In this document: piece after piece, positions 12,558-19,588 of the stretch
How positions within the stretch are numbered: position 1 is the first letter of the stretch
Layout of the letters: each line of letters starts with the position of its first letter
Virus record (IMG/VR): IMGVR_UViG_3300026521_000370
Coordinates: 1-48,017 of that record
Strand: one strand, 5' to 3'
Length of the DNA stretch: 48,017 nt
Origin: a virus
Made by a program: the position numbers and the translations under genes
The notes under the pieces: generated by a model
What the model saw: only the letters and a program-made list of their open reading frames with translations
Database searches by the model: none
What the model was told of the DNA's origin: nothing

Positions 12558-12890
12558 ATGAAGAAAATAGTTTTTATATTATTAGTTGTAAGTGGCTTAT
12601 TTGCAAATATGAATATTTGTGGGTATGGTGTAGTTACAAAAGTGTTAAAAGATGATAATGTAGGTTTAAAACACGAAAAATTTATAATACAAAGTAGAGG
12701 AAAATCTATTTTAGTTGCTCATAATATTTCTTTATCAGAAAGAATTCCTTTACATAAAGGTGATAAAATAACATATTGTGGAGAGTATATTAAAAACGAT
12801 AAAGGTGGAATTTTACACTGGACTCATAAAAGTAATAATAGAAAACACAAAAGTGGTTATATTATGTTTAATAGGAAGAAATACGATTAA
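12558..12890 (+). CDS. Secreted DUF3465-like protein
   Basis: 110 aa. N-terminal signal peptide (MKKIVFILLVVSGLFANM). The rest matches the DUF3465 layout as I remember it: GYGVVTKVLKDDN.GLKHEKFII, VAHNISLSERIPLHKGDKI.YCGEYI, GGILHWTHKS and a GYI final strand. These are small exported bacterial OB-like domains of unknown role. Good AAGGAAA ribosome site. A bacterial-type exported protein inside a phage tRNA island suggests acquisition from a host. Confidence 0.75.
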   Translation: MKKIVFILLVVSGLFANMNICGYGVVTKVLKDDNVGLKHEKFIIQSRGKSILVAHNISLSERIPLHKGDKITYCGEYIKNDKGGILHWTHKSNNRKHKSGYIMFNRKKYD

Positions 12891-12895
12891 TTCTT

Positions 12896-12928
12896 CCAAA
12901 TAAGAATATTAAAGGTATTTTTATTTGG
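12896..12928 (+). terminator. Hairpin after the DUF3465-like gene
   Basis: 13-bp stem (12896-12908 with 12916-12928, one G-T), loop TTAAAGG. It competes with GGAAGAA/TTCTTCC (12874-12897), which spans the stop codon. Confidence 0.6.
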
Positions 12929-13016
12929 AGTAATTCACCGACGAATGAGTGGTTCTATACAAACTTCTCTAGAATAGAGTGGCTTTTATTCTTAAAATTT
13001 TATTTTTGCGAGATCA

Positions 13017-13148
13017 TTATAATAAAATAGTATAGTAACTTTTATTATAAGAGCAAATGAGTAAGGAATGTGTGGAGAAGATCTAACACCTCAAGCTAAA
13101 AAAACATTCCATTTCTTCTTTATAAGATCTTTAAGAGGTTTTATAAAG
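13017..13148 (+). ncRNA. Chain of hairpins, candidate structured RNA (first half)
   Basis: TTATAATAAAA/TTTTATTATAA (13017-13050, 11 bp), GGAATGT/ACATTCC (13065-13110, 7 bp around a 32-nt loop) and CTTTATAA/TTATAAAG (13118-13148). It belongs to the 427-nt gene-free stretch 12891-13317. No ORF with a ribosome site and no tRNA arms found. Confidence 0.45.
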
Positions 13149-13159
13149 GCGAAAGTCTT

Positions 13160-13299
13160 ATTTTATATCTTTCAAATTTTTTAATAATATGCGACGACCA
13201 CAAGCTATCATATTATTATCAGCAAATTTGATTTAACCTTATAGTGTGCTTGTGCAGTTTGTTAAGGCTCTGAAGAACGGAAGCTTCGAGATATAAAAT
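13160..13299 (+). ncRNA. Candidate four-way-junction RNA before the HNH gene
   Basis: An 11-bp perfect closing helix ATTTTATATCT/AGATATAAAAT (13160-13170 with 13289-13299) encloses three stems. These are TAATAATATG/CATATTATTA (13182-13218, 10 bp, loop with GACGACCACAAGC), CCTTA/TAAGG (13237-13267) and GAAG/CTTC (13272-13287). It ends 7 nt before the ribosome site of the endonuclease gene, so it could be an mRNA leader or a separate RNA. Confidence 0.5.
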
Positions 13300-13317
13300 T
13301 TTTTAGAAGGATCTAAA

Positions 13318-14067
13318 ATGAATTATAAATTACATTATGATAAACTTATTGAAAAAGCGAGAAAAAGAAAACTAACTTCTTATAAAGAAAGTCACCATAT
13401 TATTCCAAAATGTATGGGTGGTAGTGATAAAAAAGAGAATTTAGTTGATTTGACTGCTAGGGAACATTTTGTTGCTCATATATTATTAACTAAAATTTAT
13501 CCAAACGAGGGTGGTCTTATTAAAGCTGTTCAAATGATGTGTATTGGTCAAGAAGAAAGAAAGATGCATAATAGAATGTATGGTTGGTTGAGAGAAAAAT
13601 TTAGTAAAAGAATGTCTAAAGATCAAAGTGGTGAGAAGAATTCACAATTTGGAACTATTTGGATTTGTAATATAGAAAAGCAAGAAAATAAAAAAGTTGA
13701 TAAAAATCAAACTATTCCTAAAGGATGGTTAAAGGGTCGAAATCTTTGGAAGAAGGATTTATTAACACCAAATGAAAGAAATGAAAAACGAAAGCTTGAG
13801 ACAATTAAAAGAAATGAAAAAGTTAAACTTTTAAAACAACAAGAGCGAGAAAGAAAAAAGTTAGAAAAACAAGAAAAATATAGGAGTGATTATTTTTTGT
13901 TTAGGGAAATAGGTTTTGAAAAATTCAAAATTAAGACAAACTATGATAAAAGTTATGAAAATTTAGTAGCACTTTTTAAAAAATATGTTCCTGAATATAT
14001 TTCAATGGATCATAAAGCAGTCAAAAAACGGAGAATAAACCAGATAGGATCTGGCACTGTTTGCTAA
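13318..14067 (+). CDS. HNH homing-type endonuclease, 3' end inside tRNA-Ser
   Basis: 249 aa. N-terminal HNH module: KESHHIIPKCMGGSDKKENLVDL.AREHFVAHILLTKIYP supplies the His-His...Asn...His residues of the beta-beta-alpha-metal nuclease. A GEKNSQFGTIWICN...PKGWLKGRN segment (about 103-142) is the DNA-binding repeat common in T4-type homing enzymes. The C-terminus is very Lys/Arg-rich. The last 12 codons and the stop lie within the tRNA-Ser gene. AGAAGGAT ribosome site preceded by a structured leader. Confidence 0.85.
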   Translation: MNYKLHYDKLIEKARKRKLTSYKESHHIIPKCMGGSDKKENLVDLTAREHFVAHILLTKIYPNEGGLIKAVQMMCIGQEERKMHNRMYGWLREKFSKRMSKDQSGEKNSQFGTIWICNIEKQENKKVDKNQTIPKGWLKGRNLWKKDLLTPNERNEKRKLETIKRNEKVKLLKQQERERKKLEKQEKYRSDYFLFREIGFEKFKIKTNYDKSYENLVALFKKYVPEYISMDHKAVKKRRINQIGSGTVC

Positions 14068-14117
14068 ACAGTTGGAGGTTTTAAAGCCTTGGGAGTCGGG
14101 ATCCCTGTTCTCCTCCA
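14030..14117 (+). tRNA. tRNA-Ser (GCT)
   Basis: Class II: acceptor GGAGAAT/GTTCTCC, anticodon arm ACTGT-TTGCTAA-ACAGT, long variable arm, discriminator T, CCA. The T loop GTCGGGA lacks T54 and A58. Its first 38 nt overlap the end of the HNH endonuclease frame. Confidence 0.85.
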
Positions 14118-14122
14118 TAAAT

Positions 14123-14199
14123 GCTGGTGTAACTCAGTTGGCTAGAGTTCCTGTTTTGTACTCAGGTTGTCGGGGGTTCAAATCCTCTCACCAGCTCCA
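14123..14199 (+). tRNA. tRNA-Thr (TGT), copy 2
   Basis: Acceptor GCTGGTG/CACCAGC, D arm ACTC..GAGT, anticodon arm CCTGT-TTTGTAC-TCAGG (same T-T mismatch as copy 1), T arm GGGGG-TTCAAAT-CCTCT, CCA. Last tRNA of the island. Confidence 0.9.
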
Positions 14200-14254
14200 T
14201 TCTTTTTTATCAGAAATAAAAATATTTTTTATAAAAGAGAATTAAAGGATTAAA

Positions 14255-15898
14255 ATGAGAATTAAAGTTTATTTTCTAACACAAGAGTCGCTAGAAATTA
14301 TTAATAAAAAATTAGATATTAAATTATTTGAGAATTATTCTTATTTTAATATACAAACAAAAGAATTTAAAATTCAACCTCCTCAAAAAGAGAAAGAAGA
14401 ATTTATTGAAAATCTTTGGAAAGATACTAAGCTTCCTAAATATATTTGGGGAGAAGAGAAAGACTACTTTGCAAAGATTGATATAGATTTTGGAACACTT
14501 TCTTCATCACAAATATCTGAAATATTTGAACAAAATATAAGCGATATCACACAGTATATAAAATATCCAAAAATTCAGGGTACTTTTATAAATTCATACA
14601 TAAAATCAAATAAAACTAACGAATATCCAATTTATATACCGACTAAAGGTAGGTGGGATAATTGTAAAACTGCAGAATTTTTAACTGCTATTAATGCAGA
14701 ATTTTTCTTAATAGTTGAAGAACAGGAATATAAACTTTATAATAAATATTATCCTAAAGAAAGAATATTAATTCTTCCTAAAAGTTTTCAAGAAAATTAT
14801 GAGGTTTTAGATGACTATGGAAGAACAAAATCAATCGGTCCAGGAGCAGCAAGAAATTTTGCTTGGGAAGACTCTATCAGACGAGGATATGATTTTCATT
14901 GGGTTTTTGATGATAATATACCCTATTTTTATGTTTACAATAGGAATTCTTATCATTTATTAGGAGACACTGGTGCTTTTTCAATACCTGAAAGGATGAT
15001 TAAATCTTATGATAATATTGGTATATGCTCAATAAATTATGAGAAGTTTGTAGCTAGGAGATCAAAAAATCCTCCATATGTAAAAAATACAAGAATGTAT
15101 AGTATGTTGTTGATAAGAAATTCTTTATCAACGAGGTGGAGAGGAAGATATAATGAAGATACTATTTTAAGCTTAGATCTTTTAACACAAGGTATTTCAA
15201 CTCTACAATTTAATTTCATACAAGGGAAGAAAATGACAACTCAAACTCTAAAGGGTGGAAATTCTGAAGAGTTTTATTTTAAAGAGGGTACTCTACCAAA
15301 ATCGATGATGATTTATAATGAGTATCCCGATTTTACTGAATTGATTTATAAGTATAAAAGATGGCATCATCAAATAAATTATAAGCAATTTTTATTTAAT
15401 CCAGGACAAAAGACTAAAGAGTTTTATCAAGATTATAATTTTGAATATGAAATTTTCACATATGGAGATAAAACCCTAAAGGTTCCAGAATTAGCTAAAA
15501 TTTTAGAAAGCAAAGATTATAATTTATTAAATTATGAAAAAGAAGAAATTAAAAGACTTCAGAGTGTTGAACAATATACTCAAGGATATTTTTTTAGGTC
15601 TCCAAGACAAAAAGTTTTTATTTTTGGAATTATACCTAAAGTTGAAAATTTAAAAGAAATATTAGATAATGATAATGATTATATAAATTTAGTTACTCAA
15701 CAAAACTGCGAGGAATTAGCAAAGTTTTGTTTTGAAACAACAAATATGTATGATGTTAATACCTTAAATGAAGCTGAAGAATTAGCTGATAAAATTATAG
15801 TTTTTTGTCCTGCAGATGCTAAAAAGTTTTTAAAAAGTAATAAAGAAGTTGAAATAAAAGAAAGTTTTAAAAAAATTTCAATTTTAGATGATTTTTAA
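14255..15898 (+). CDS. TAGT-type DNA-base glycosyltransferase (predicted)
   Basis: 547 aa. The central region has the ordered motifs I associate with TET/JBP-associated glycosyltransferases: YPIYIPTKGRW (124-134), FFLIVEEQEYKLY (150-162), ILILPKSF (171-178), GPGAARNFAW (195-204) and WVFDDNI (216-222, the metal/nucleotide-binding acidic motif). A later RYNEDTILSLDLL could supply the catalytic acidic residue. Family members are proposed to add sugars to oxidised bases in phage DNA. The N-terminal 110 and C-terminal 200 residues are unassigned. No base-forming enzyme is visible in this window. AAAGGAT ribosome site. Confidence 0.75.
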   Translation: MRIKVYFLTQESLEIINKKLDIKLFENYSYFNIQTKEFKIQPPQKEKEEFIENLWKDTKLPKYIWGEEKDYFAKIDIDFGTLSSSQISEIFEQNISDITQYIKYPKIQGTFINSYIKSNKTNEYPIYIPTKGRWDNCKTAEFLTAINAEFFLIVEEQEYKLYNKYYPKERILILPKSFQENYEVLDDYGRTKSIGPGAARNFAWEDSIRRGYDFHWVFDDNIPYFYVYNRNSYHLLGDTGAFSIPERMIKSYDNIGICSINYEKFVARRSKNPPYVKNTRMYSMLLIRNSLSTRWRGRYNEDTILSLDLLTQGISTLQFNFIQGKKMTTQTLKGGNSEEFYFKEGTLPKSMMIYNEYPDFTELIYKYKRWHHQINYKQFLFNPGQKTKEFYQDYNFEYEIFTYGDKTLKVPELAKILESKDYNLLNYEKEEIKRLQSVEQYTQGYFFRSPRQKVFIFGIIPKVENLKEILDNDNDYINLVTQQNCEELAKFCFETTNMYDVNTLNEAEELADKIIVFCPADAKKFLKSNKEVEIKESFKKISILDDF

Positions 15899-15904
15899 GC
15901 AAGG

Positions 15905-15927
15905 TTTAAGCCTTTTTATGTTATAAT
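15905..15927 (+). promoter_or_regulatory. Host-type promoter for the 15958 operon
   Basis: TTTAAGC at 15905, TATAAT at 15922, offset 17. The box lies in a short inverted repeat AAGG/CCTT (15902-15915) that could also end the upstream transcript. Confidence 0.75.
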
Positions 15928-15957
15928 ATATTATATAAAATATAAAAAGGCAAAAAC

Positions 15958-16566
15958 ATGAAAAATAAAGCAACAATATACACAACATCACTGGTAGTTA
16001 GAAACTTATTAAAACACGAATTATTAGGTCAGTTCAGCGACGGAAGATGGGAAAACTCAAGAAACGAAAGCTGGAAATATTTAGATACAGTTGAATTAAA
16101 TACAGATATGAAAAATGGAGTTCAATTTAAAAATGGACAACCTTGGCAATATTCTGGTTATACTTGTAATGATAGTGATTTAAAAAAATATATCGGTACA
16201 AGATTATGGGTGAATGCTATTGTTTCAGATTATTTTAAAGATAAATTAGATATCAAAACAATAGACTCAATCGTTGAAATAGTAACTGATATAGATGCTT
16301 GTGACTCTCTTCCAAGAAGTAAAAAAGTTAGATATGAATTTAACCCTGAAGATTTAGATGAAAGAGTTGAATTATTCTTAAAATGGTCAAAAGAAGGAGG
16401 ATCTTCGAATTATTATACTAAAAAATATGAAGAAATGAAAGCCTTAGTTGAAAACTATAAAACTGAAATTACAGAATGTTTTGAAAATACAACATATACA
16501 AAAGTTGATTTATCAAAAGATCTTGATAGATGTACAGAAACTTTAAAAACTATGCTTAATAAATAG
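15958..16566 (+). CDS. Unknown soluble protein, 202 aa
   Basis: First gene of a promoter-led set of four small genes. Mixed alpha/beta with aromatic-rich segments (RWENSRNESWKYLDTVEL, QPWQYSGYT) and a helical C-terminus. AAAAAGGC lies upstream of ATG. No family recognised. Confidence 0.75.
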   Translation: MKNKATIYTTSLVVRNLLKHELLGQFSDGRWENSRNESWKYLDTVELNTDMKNGVQFKNGQPWQYSGYTCNDSDLKKYIGTRLWVNAIVSDYFKDKLDIKTIDSIVEIVTDIDACDSLPRSKKVRYEFNPEDLDERVELFLKWSKEGGSSNYYTKKYEEMKALVENYKTEITECFENTTYTKVDLSKDLDRCTETLKTMLNK

Positions 16567-16589
16567 TTTAAAACCTAAAGGAAAGAAAA

Positions 16590-17036
16590 ATGAAGAAAGA
16601 AACTTTTTACTGTGATTGTATGGATTGCGGAAACGACTGGGAAATTGAATCTACAAAGAAAGATATTATAAAAGACTATCAAAATGGTGATATAATGTGT
16701 CCTAAATGTCATTCAGGCGATGTTGCAATTTCAGATGAAGATGGAAAAACATTCGGTGGTGAGAAATTTGAAAAAGTATCATTATTAAAAGAATGTTTGA
16801 GTGAATTAAAAGAAAGCAATGATCCTCACAAAGATGCTTTAGAAAGAGGAAACCAAATTTATCAAGATCAAATGATAAATGGTGTTAAAGAAGTTGTTTC
16901 TCTTTCAAAACAATTAGAAAAAGAATTTAAAAAAGGAATTCCAGCTGACTTTTTTAAATCAAGAGGATATTTAGAAGATATTATCAAACAATGTGAAAAG
17001 GTAATAGGATCAAATGATGCAACCATCAAAATATAA
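16590..17036 (+). CDS. Zinc-ribbon protein, unknown
   Basis: 148 aa. The N-terminus has CMDCG and, about 30 residues later, CPKC, a C4 zinc ribbon; the rest is helical and charged. AAAGGAAAG ribosome site. The middle segment KVSLLKECLSELKES resembles the start of the next protein (KISLLKECIEEAKIR), suggesting a shared short helical unit. Possible nucleic-acid or transcription role, unproven. Confidence 0.7.
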   Translation: MKKETFYCDCMDCGNDWEIESTKKDIIKDYQNGDIMCPKCHSGDVAISDEDGKTFGGEKFEKVSLLKECLSELKESNDPHKDALERGNQIYQDQMINGVKEVVSLSKQLEKEFKKGIPADFFKSRGYLEDIIKQCEKVIGSNDATIKI

Positions 17037-17280
17037 AATTTCTTTATTAAAAGAATGTATAGAAGAAGCTAAAATTAGAAAATCAAAGGTTTATTTTATA
17101 GCATTTGATATTAATAATAAAAAGACTGGTGAAAAACTTTTCAGTACAAATGCTGATAATGGTGCAGATCAAGTTGATAAAAAATTAACTCAAGCTAAAT
17201 TTAAAAAGATTTTAAAAGATTTAGAAATTATTCGTTATACTCAAGATGGTAGTGAGGATGTAACTAAGGCATTTATATAA
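17014..17280 (+). CDS. Small unknown protein overlapping the zinc-ribbon gene
   Basis: 88 aa; overlaps the preceding gene by 23 nt in another frame. TAGGAT lies just before the tandem ATGATG (17014/17017). Helical start KISLLKECIEEAKIRK, then a small alpha/beta domain. Not recognised. Confidence 0.65.
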   Translation: MMQPSKYKISLLKECIEEAKIRKSKVYFIAFDINNKKTGEKLFSTNADNGADQVDKKLTQAKFKKILKDLEIIRYTQDGSEDVTKAFI

Positions 17281-17282
17281 CA

Positions 17283-17522
17283 ATGGAAGAAAGTCGATTT
17301 ACTATTGATAGTAGGAGTAATATAAATCATTCATTTGTTACTTTTATTTGTGATGGTGATGATGAAGAAAGGACTAAAAAACATTTAGAAAACCTTAAAA
17401 ATTCTTCCCACTCACAATTTAGTATTGATGGGCATTTATTAATTACTAAGTTTGCAACATATAGATTATGGAGATTTAACTCAAACGAAAGCTTATCGAT
17501 AGGTGAATTTTTAAAAAAGTAA
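17283..17522 (+). CDS. Small unknown protein
   Basis: 79 aa, 2 nt after the preceding stop and therefore probably translationally coupled; no clear ribosome site of its own. Contains DGDDEERTKKHLENLKNS and an aromatic C-terminus. Not recognised. Confidence 0.6.
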   Translation: MEESRFTIDSRSNINHSFVTFICDGDDEERTKKHLENLKNSSHSQFSIDGHLLITKFATYRLWRFNSNESLSIGEFLKK

Positions 17523-17556
17523 AAAGTTTTAAAATTTACAAGAAATTTAAGCTGAA

Positions 17557-17579
17557 ATTAAGCTAAATTAAGGTATAAT
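17557..17579 (+). promoter_or_regulatory. Host-type promoter for 17608
   Basis: ATTAAGC at 17557 and TATAAT at 17574, offset 17. Confidence 0.7.
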
Positions 17580-17607
17580 ACTACATATAAAAAATAAAGG
17601 ATCAAAG

Positions 17608-18237
17608 ATGAAAAAAATCACAATTACGGAAGCTTTATCAAAGCTAAAAATTACTGCTAAAAAAATTGACAAAGGTTCAAGAACTATTAGAATTGCTGGA
17701 ATTAAAAATGCTAAAGGTGTTGTTAATGGGAATTCTCAAGAAAATGAATTCTTAAAAAAAGTTAGAGATGATTTTCAATCTATGAGAGATCTAGAAAAAA
17801 ATTATCAAGACTTAAAGTCAAAAATTGCACAATCAAATGCAACAACTGAAGTAACTGTTAATGGTAAGAAATATACAGTTGTTGAAGCTATTGAAAGAAA
17901 AAATAGAATTGAACAAGAAAAAGAAAACTTGACTTCAATCTTAAGAGCATATGTTAAAGTTGAAAATGAAGTAGCTATGCAAAATGAGCAAATTACTAGA
18001 AGAATTGATAATTTGTTAGAAACAAAATTAGGGGCTGACTCTAAAAATCAAAAAGCTGATGATGTAGTTGAGTTAAAATCAAAACTATTTGATGCTGATA
18101 AAGTTGAGCTAGTAGTTCCAAAAGAAATATTAGAACAAGTTGAAAAATCTATTGAAGATATTGAAAACTTCTCAGCTGAAGTAGATGTTGCATTATCTAT
18201 TATTAATGCTAAAACTGAGATTGAAGTTGACCTTTAA
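17608..18237 (+). CDS. Coiled-coil protein of unknown function
   Basis: 209 aa, own promoter and AAAGGAT site. The short N-terminal ITITEALSKLKITAKKIDKG segment is followed by long charged helices (about 50-140, and the C-terminal 40 residues). A small beta turn TTEVTVNGKKYTVVEAI lies between. Heptad-like spacing suggests oligomerisation. It is followed by a large gene-free region, so it may be the last gene of an early unit. Confidence 0.7.
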   Translation: MKKITITEALSKLKITAKKIDKGSRTIRIAGIKNAKGVVNGNSQENEFLKKVRDDFQSMRDLEKNYQDLKSKIAQSNATTEVTVNGKKYTVVEAIERKNRIEQEKENLTSILRAYVKVENEVAMQNEQITRRIDNLLETKLGADSKNQKADDVVELKSKLFDADKVELVVPKEILEQVEKSIEDIENFSAEVDVALSIINAKTEIEVDL

Positions 18238-18548
18238 TCTCTAAATAATTAGTCCCTTTATAACGAAAACATAAAACAATAACGCTCCTTTGCACTGCGA
18301 TATGTGCAGAAACTTTTTTATTTAGGAAAAAAGAAAAATTTAATTAAAAGTCTGAAACACGGCTTTCTGTTTGAATCTTACAGAGTTTTCAACTATTAAA
18401 TTATAACTTTTAAAACTTAACTAAAAACAACTAACTAACAAATATTACATATTATAATATTAATTAGTAAAAATTATAAAATCCTGTGGTCAGTTTTTAT
18501 AAGCTTAATTATTGTGCTTCCTTGTTTGTATCAGGCTGTTATAAAGGG
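18238..18548 (+). other. Gene-free stretch with scattered small hairpins
   Basis: No supported ORF. Visible stems: TGCAC/GTGCA (about 18293-18310), AAACA/TGTTT (about 18355-18372) and an AT-rich inverted repeat around ACTAAC..TTAGT (about 18435-18470). Possible untranslated RNA, control region or origin; I cannot choose between these. Confidence 0.3.
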
Positions 18549-18599
18549 ATTTTTATTTTTTACTGAGTATAATCTTTAAATTCAGTAAAAAATAAAAAT
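18549..18599 (+). terminator. 18-bp perfect inverted repeat
   Basis: 18549-18566 and 18582-18599 are perfect complements around a 15-nt loop that itself contains TATAAT. T-rich left arm and A-rich right arm. A bidirectional terminator is the simplest reading. Confidence 0.5.
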
Positions 18600-18649
18600 G
18601 TCCTCCAGATGCTAAAACTTTTTTATGTCTCCAAGACAAAATAAAAATA
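18588..18649 (+). repeat. 62-bp direct repeat, copy 1
   Basis: Exact match to 18698-18759. Contains TGTCCTCCAGATGCTAAAA and then the hairpin ATGTCTCCAAGACA (18625-18638). Confidence 0.9.
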
Positions 18650-18651
18650 AT

Positions 18652-18666
18652 ATGTCTCCAAGACAT
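18652..18666 (+). repeat. TGTCT/AGACA hairpin between the two direct repeats
   Basis: ATGTCTCCAAGACAT, stem ATGTCT/AGACAT with loop CCA. Third occurrence of this palindrome in the region, the others being inside the direct repeats at 18625 and 18735. Confidence 0.85.
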
Positions 18667-18697
18667 AAAAGAAATTTCTTTTCTTAAAATCCCTCCT

Positions 18698-18759
18698 AAA
18701 AATAAAAATGTCCTCCAGATGCTAAAACTTTTTTATGTCTCCAAGACAAAATAAAAATA
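18698..18759 (+). repeat. 62-bp direct repeat, copy 2
   Basis: Second copy, 110 bp downstream of the first. A related array in reverse orientation occurs at 46841-47047. Confidence 0.9.
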
Positions 18760-18788
18760 CTTTAAAAATCTATAAAATTTAATTTCTT

Positions 18789-18811
18789 TTTAAGCTTTAT
18801 TTAGCTATAAT
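18789..18811 (+). promoter_or_regulatory. Host-type promoter for the 18832 operon
   Basis: TTTAAGC at 18789, TATAAT at 18806, offset 17; 21 nt from the start codon. Confidence 0.75.
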
Positions 18812-18831
18812 ATAAAATAAAAAGGATACAT

Positions 18832-19578
18832 ATGAGATTTACACCATACAGTTTTAGTAAAATTAGCTGTTTTCAGCATTGTCAAAAACAATTCGAATTA
18901 AAATATATCAATAAAATTTATATACCATCAGAAAATATAGCTTTAGAAAAAGGAAGTTATATTCACACAGTGATTGAAAATCACATTATTGATAAACAGA
19001 TACCGAATTTTGATTTTAAATTATCAAAAGAAAAAGATATTAATGATTTCAATAATATCATAATTAAATTTTTAAAAAGTGATTTATATAAAGATTATAA
19101 AAGTTTAAATAATAAAATGGTTGAAAGAGGTTTTTCAATATCATTAAATGGAAAAGAAATTGAAGTTAGTGATTATAAAAAAGACTCTATTATTCGTGGG
19201 TATATTGACTTTATGTCTTATGATGAATTAGGAAAAAGCTTACTTATAGTTGACTGGAAATCAGGAAAATATAAGGAAGATATTAATGAATTACAAATAA
19301 AAATATATGCATTATGGGGGTTTTATACCTTTGATGTTGATTATATAACAACTGAGTTTTGCTTTGTTGAACACGATAAAACTGTTAATCAACAATTCAA
19401 AAGAGAAGATATTCCTAAGCTTAAAAAAGATATTTTTGAACAAGTATTAATGGTTGAAAAAGCTGAAGAATTTAAGAAAAATCCATCACCTCTTTGTCAA
19501 TGGTGTGATTATAAAAAACAAGGTTATTGTGATGGGAATTATGATTTTCATAATATGAAGATTAAAACTGGTTTATAA
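18832..19578 (+). CDS. Cas4/RecB-like PD-(D/E)XK nuclease with Fe-S cysteines
   Basis: 248 aa. Nuclease motifs in order: GSYIHTVIE (His45), RGYIDFM, LIVDWKSGK (D-x-K core) and LQIKIYALW (QxxxY). One N-terminal Cys (C13) and three C-terminal Cys (C222, C225, C233) match the 4Fe-4S clasp of Cas4/AddB nucleases. Predicted to be an ssDNA exonuclease acting in recombination or replication. It lies 10 nt upstream of a helicase with an AAGGAAA site between, suggesting they work as a pair. Role in the phage is inferred. Confidence 0.8.
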   Translation: MRFTPYSFSKISCFQHCQKQFELKYINKIYIPSENIALEKGSYIHTVIENHIIDKQIPNFDFKLSKEKDINDFNNIIIKFLKSDLYKDYKSLNNKMVERGFSISLNGKEIEVSDYKKDSIIRGYIDFMSYDELGKSLLIVDWKSGKYKEDINELQIKIYALWGFYTFDVDYITTEFCFVEHDKTVNQQFKREDIPKLKKDIFEQVLMVEKAEEFKKNPSPLCQWCDYKKQGYCDGNYDFHNMKIKTGL

Positions 19579-19588
19579 GGAAAACTAT

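Noticed and set aside
18588-18759. Direct repeats that might be a CRISPR array
   Set aside because: Only two 62-bp copies with a 48-bp intervening segment that holds its own palindrome; no regular spacers and no cas genes apart from the isolated Cas4-like nuclease.
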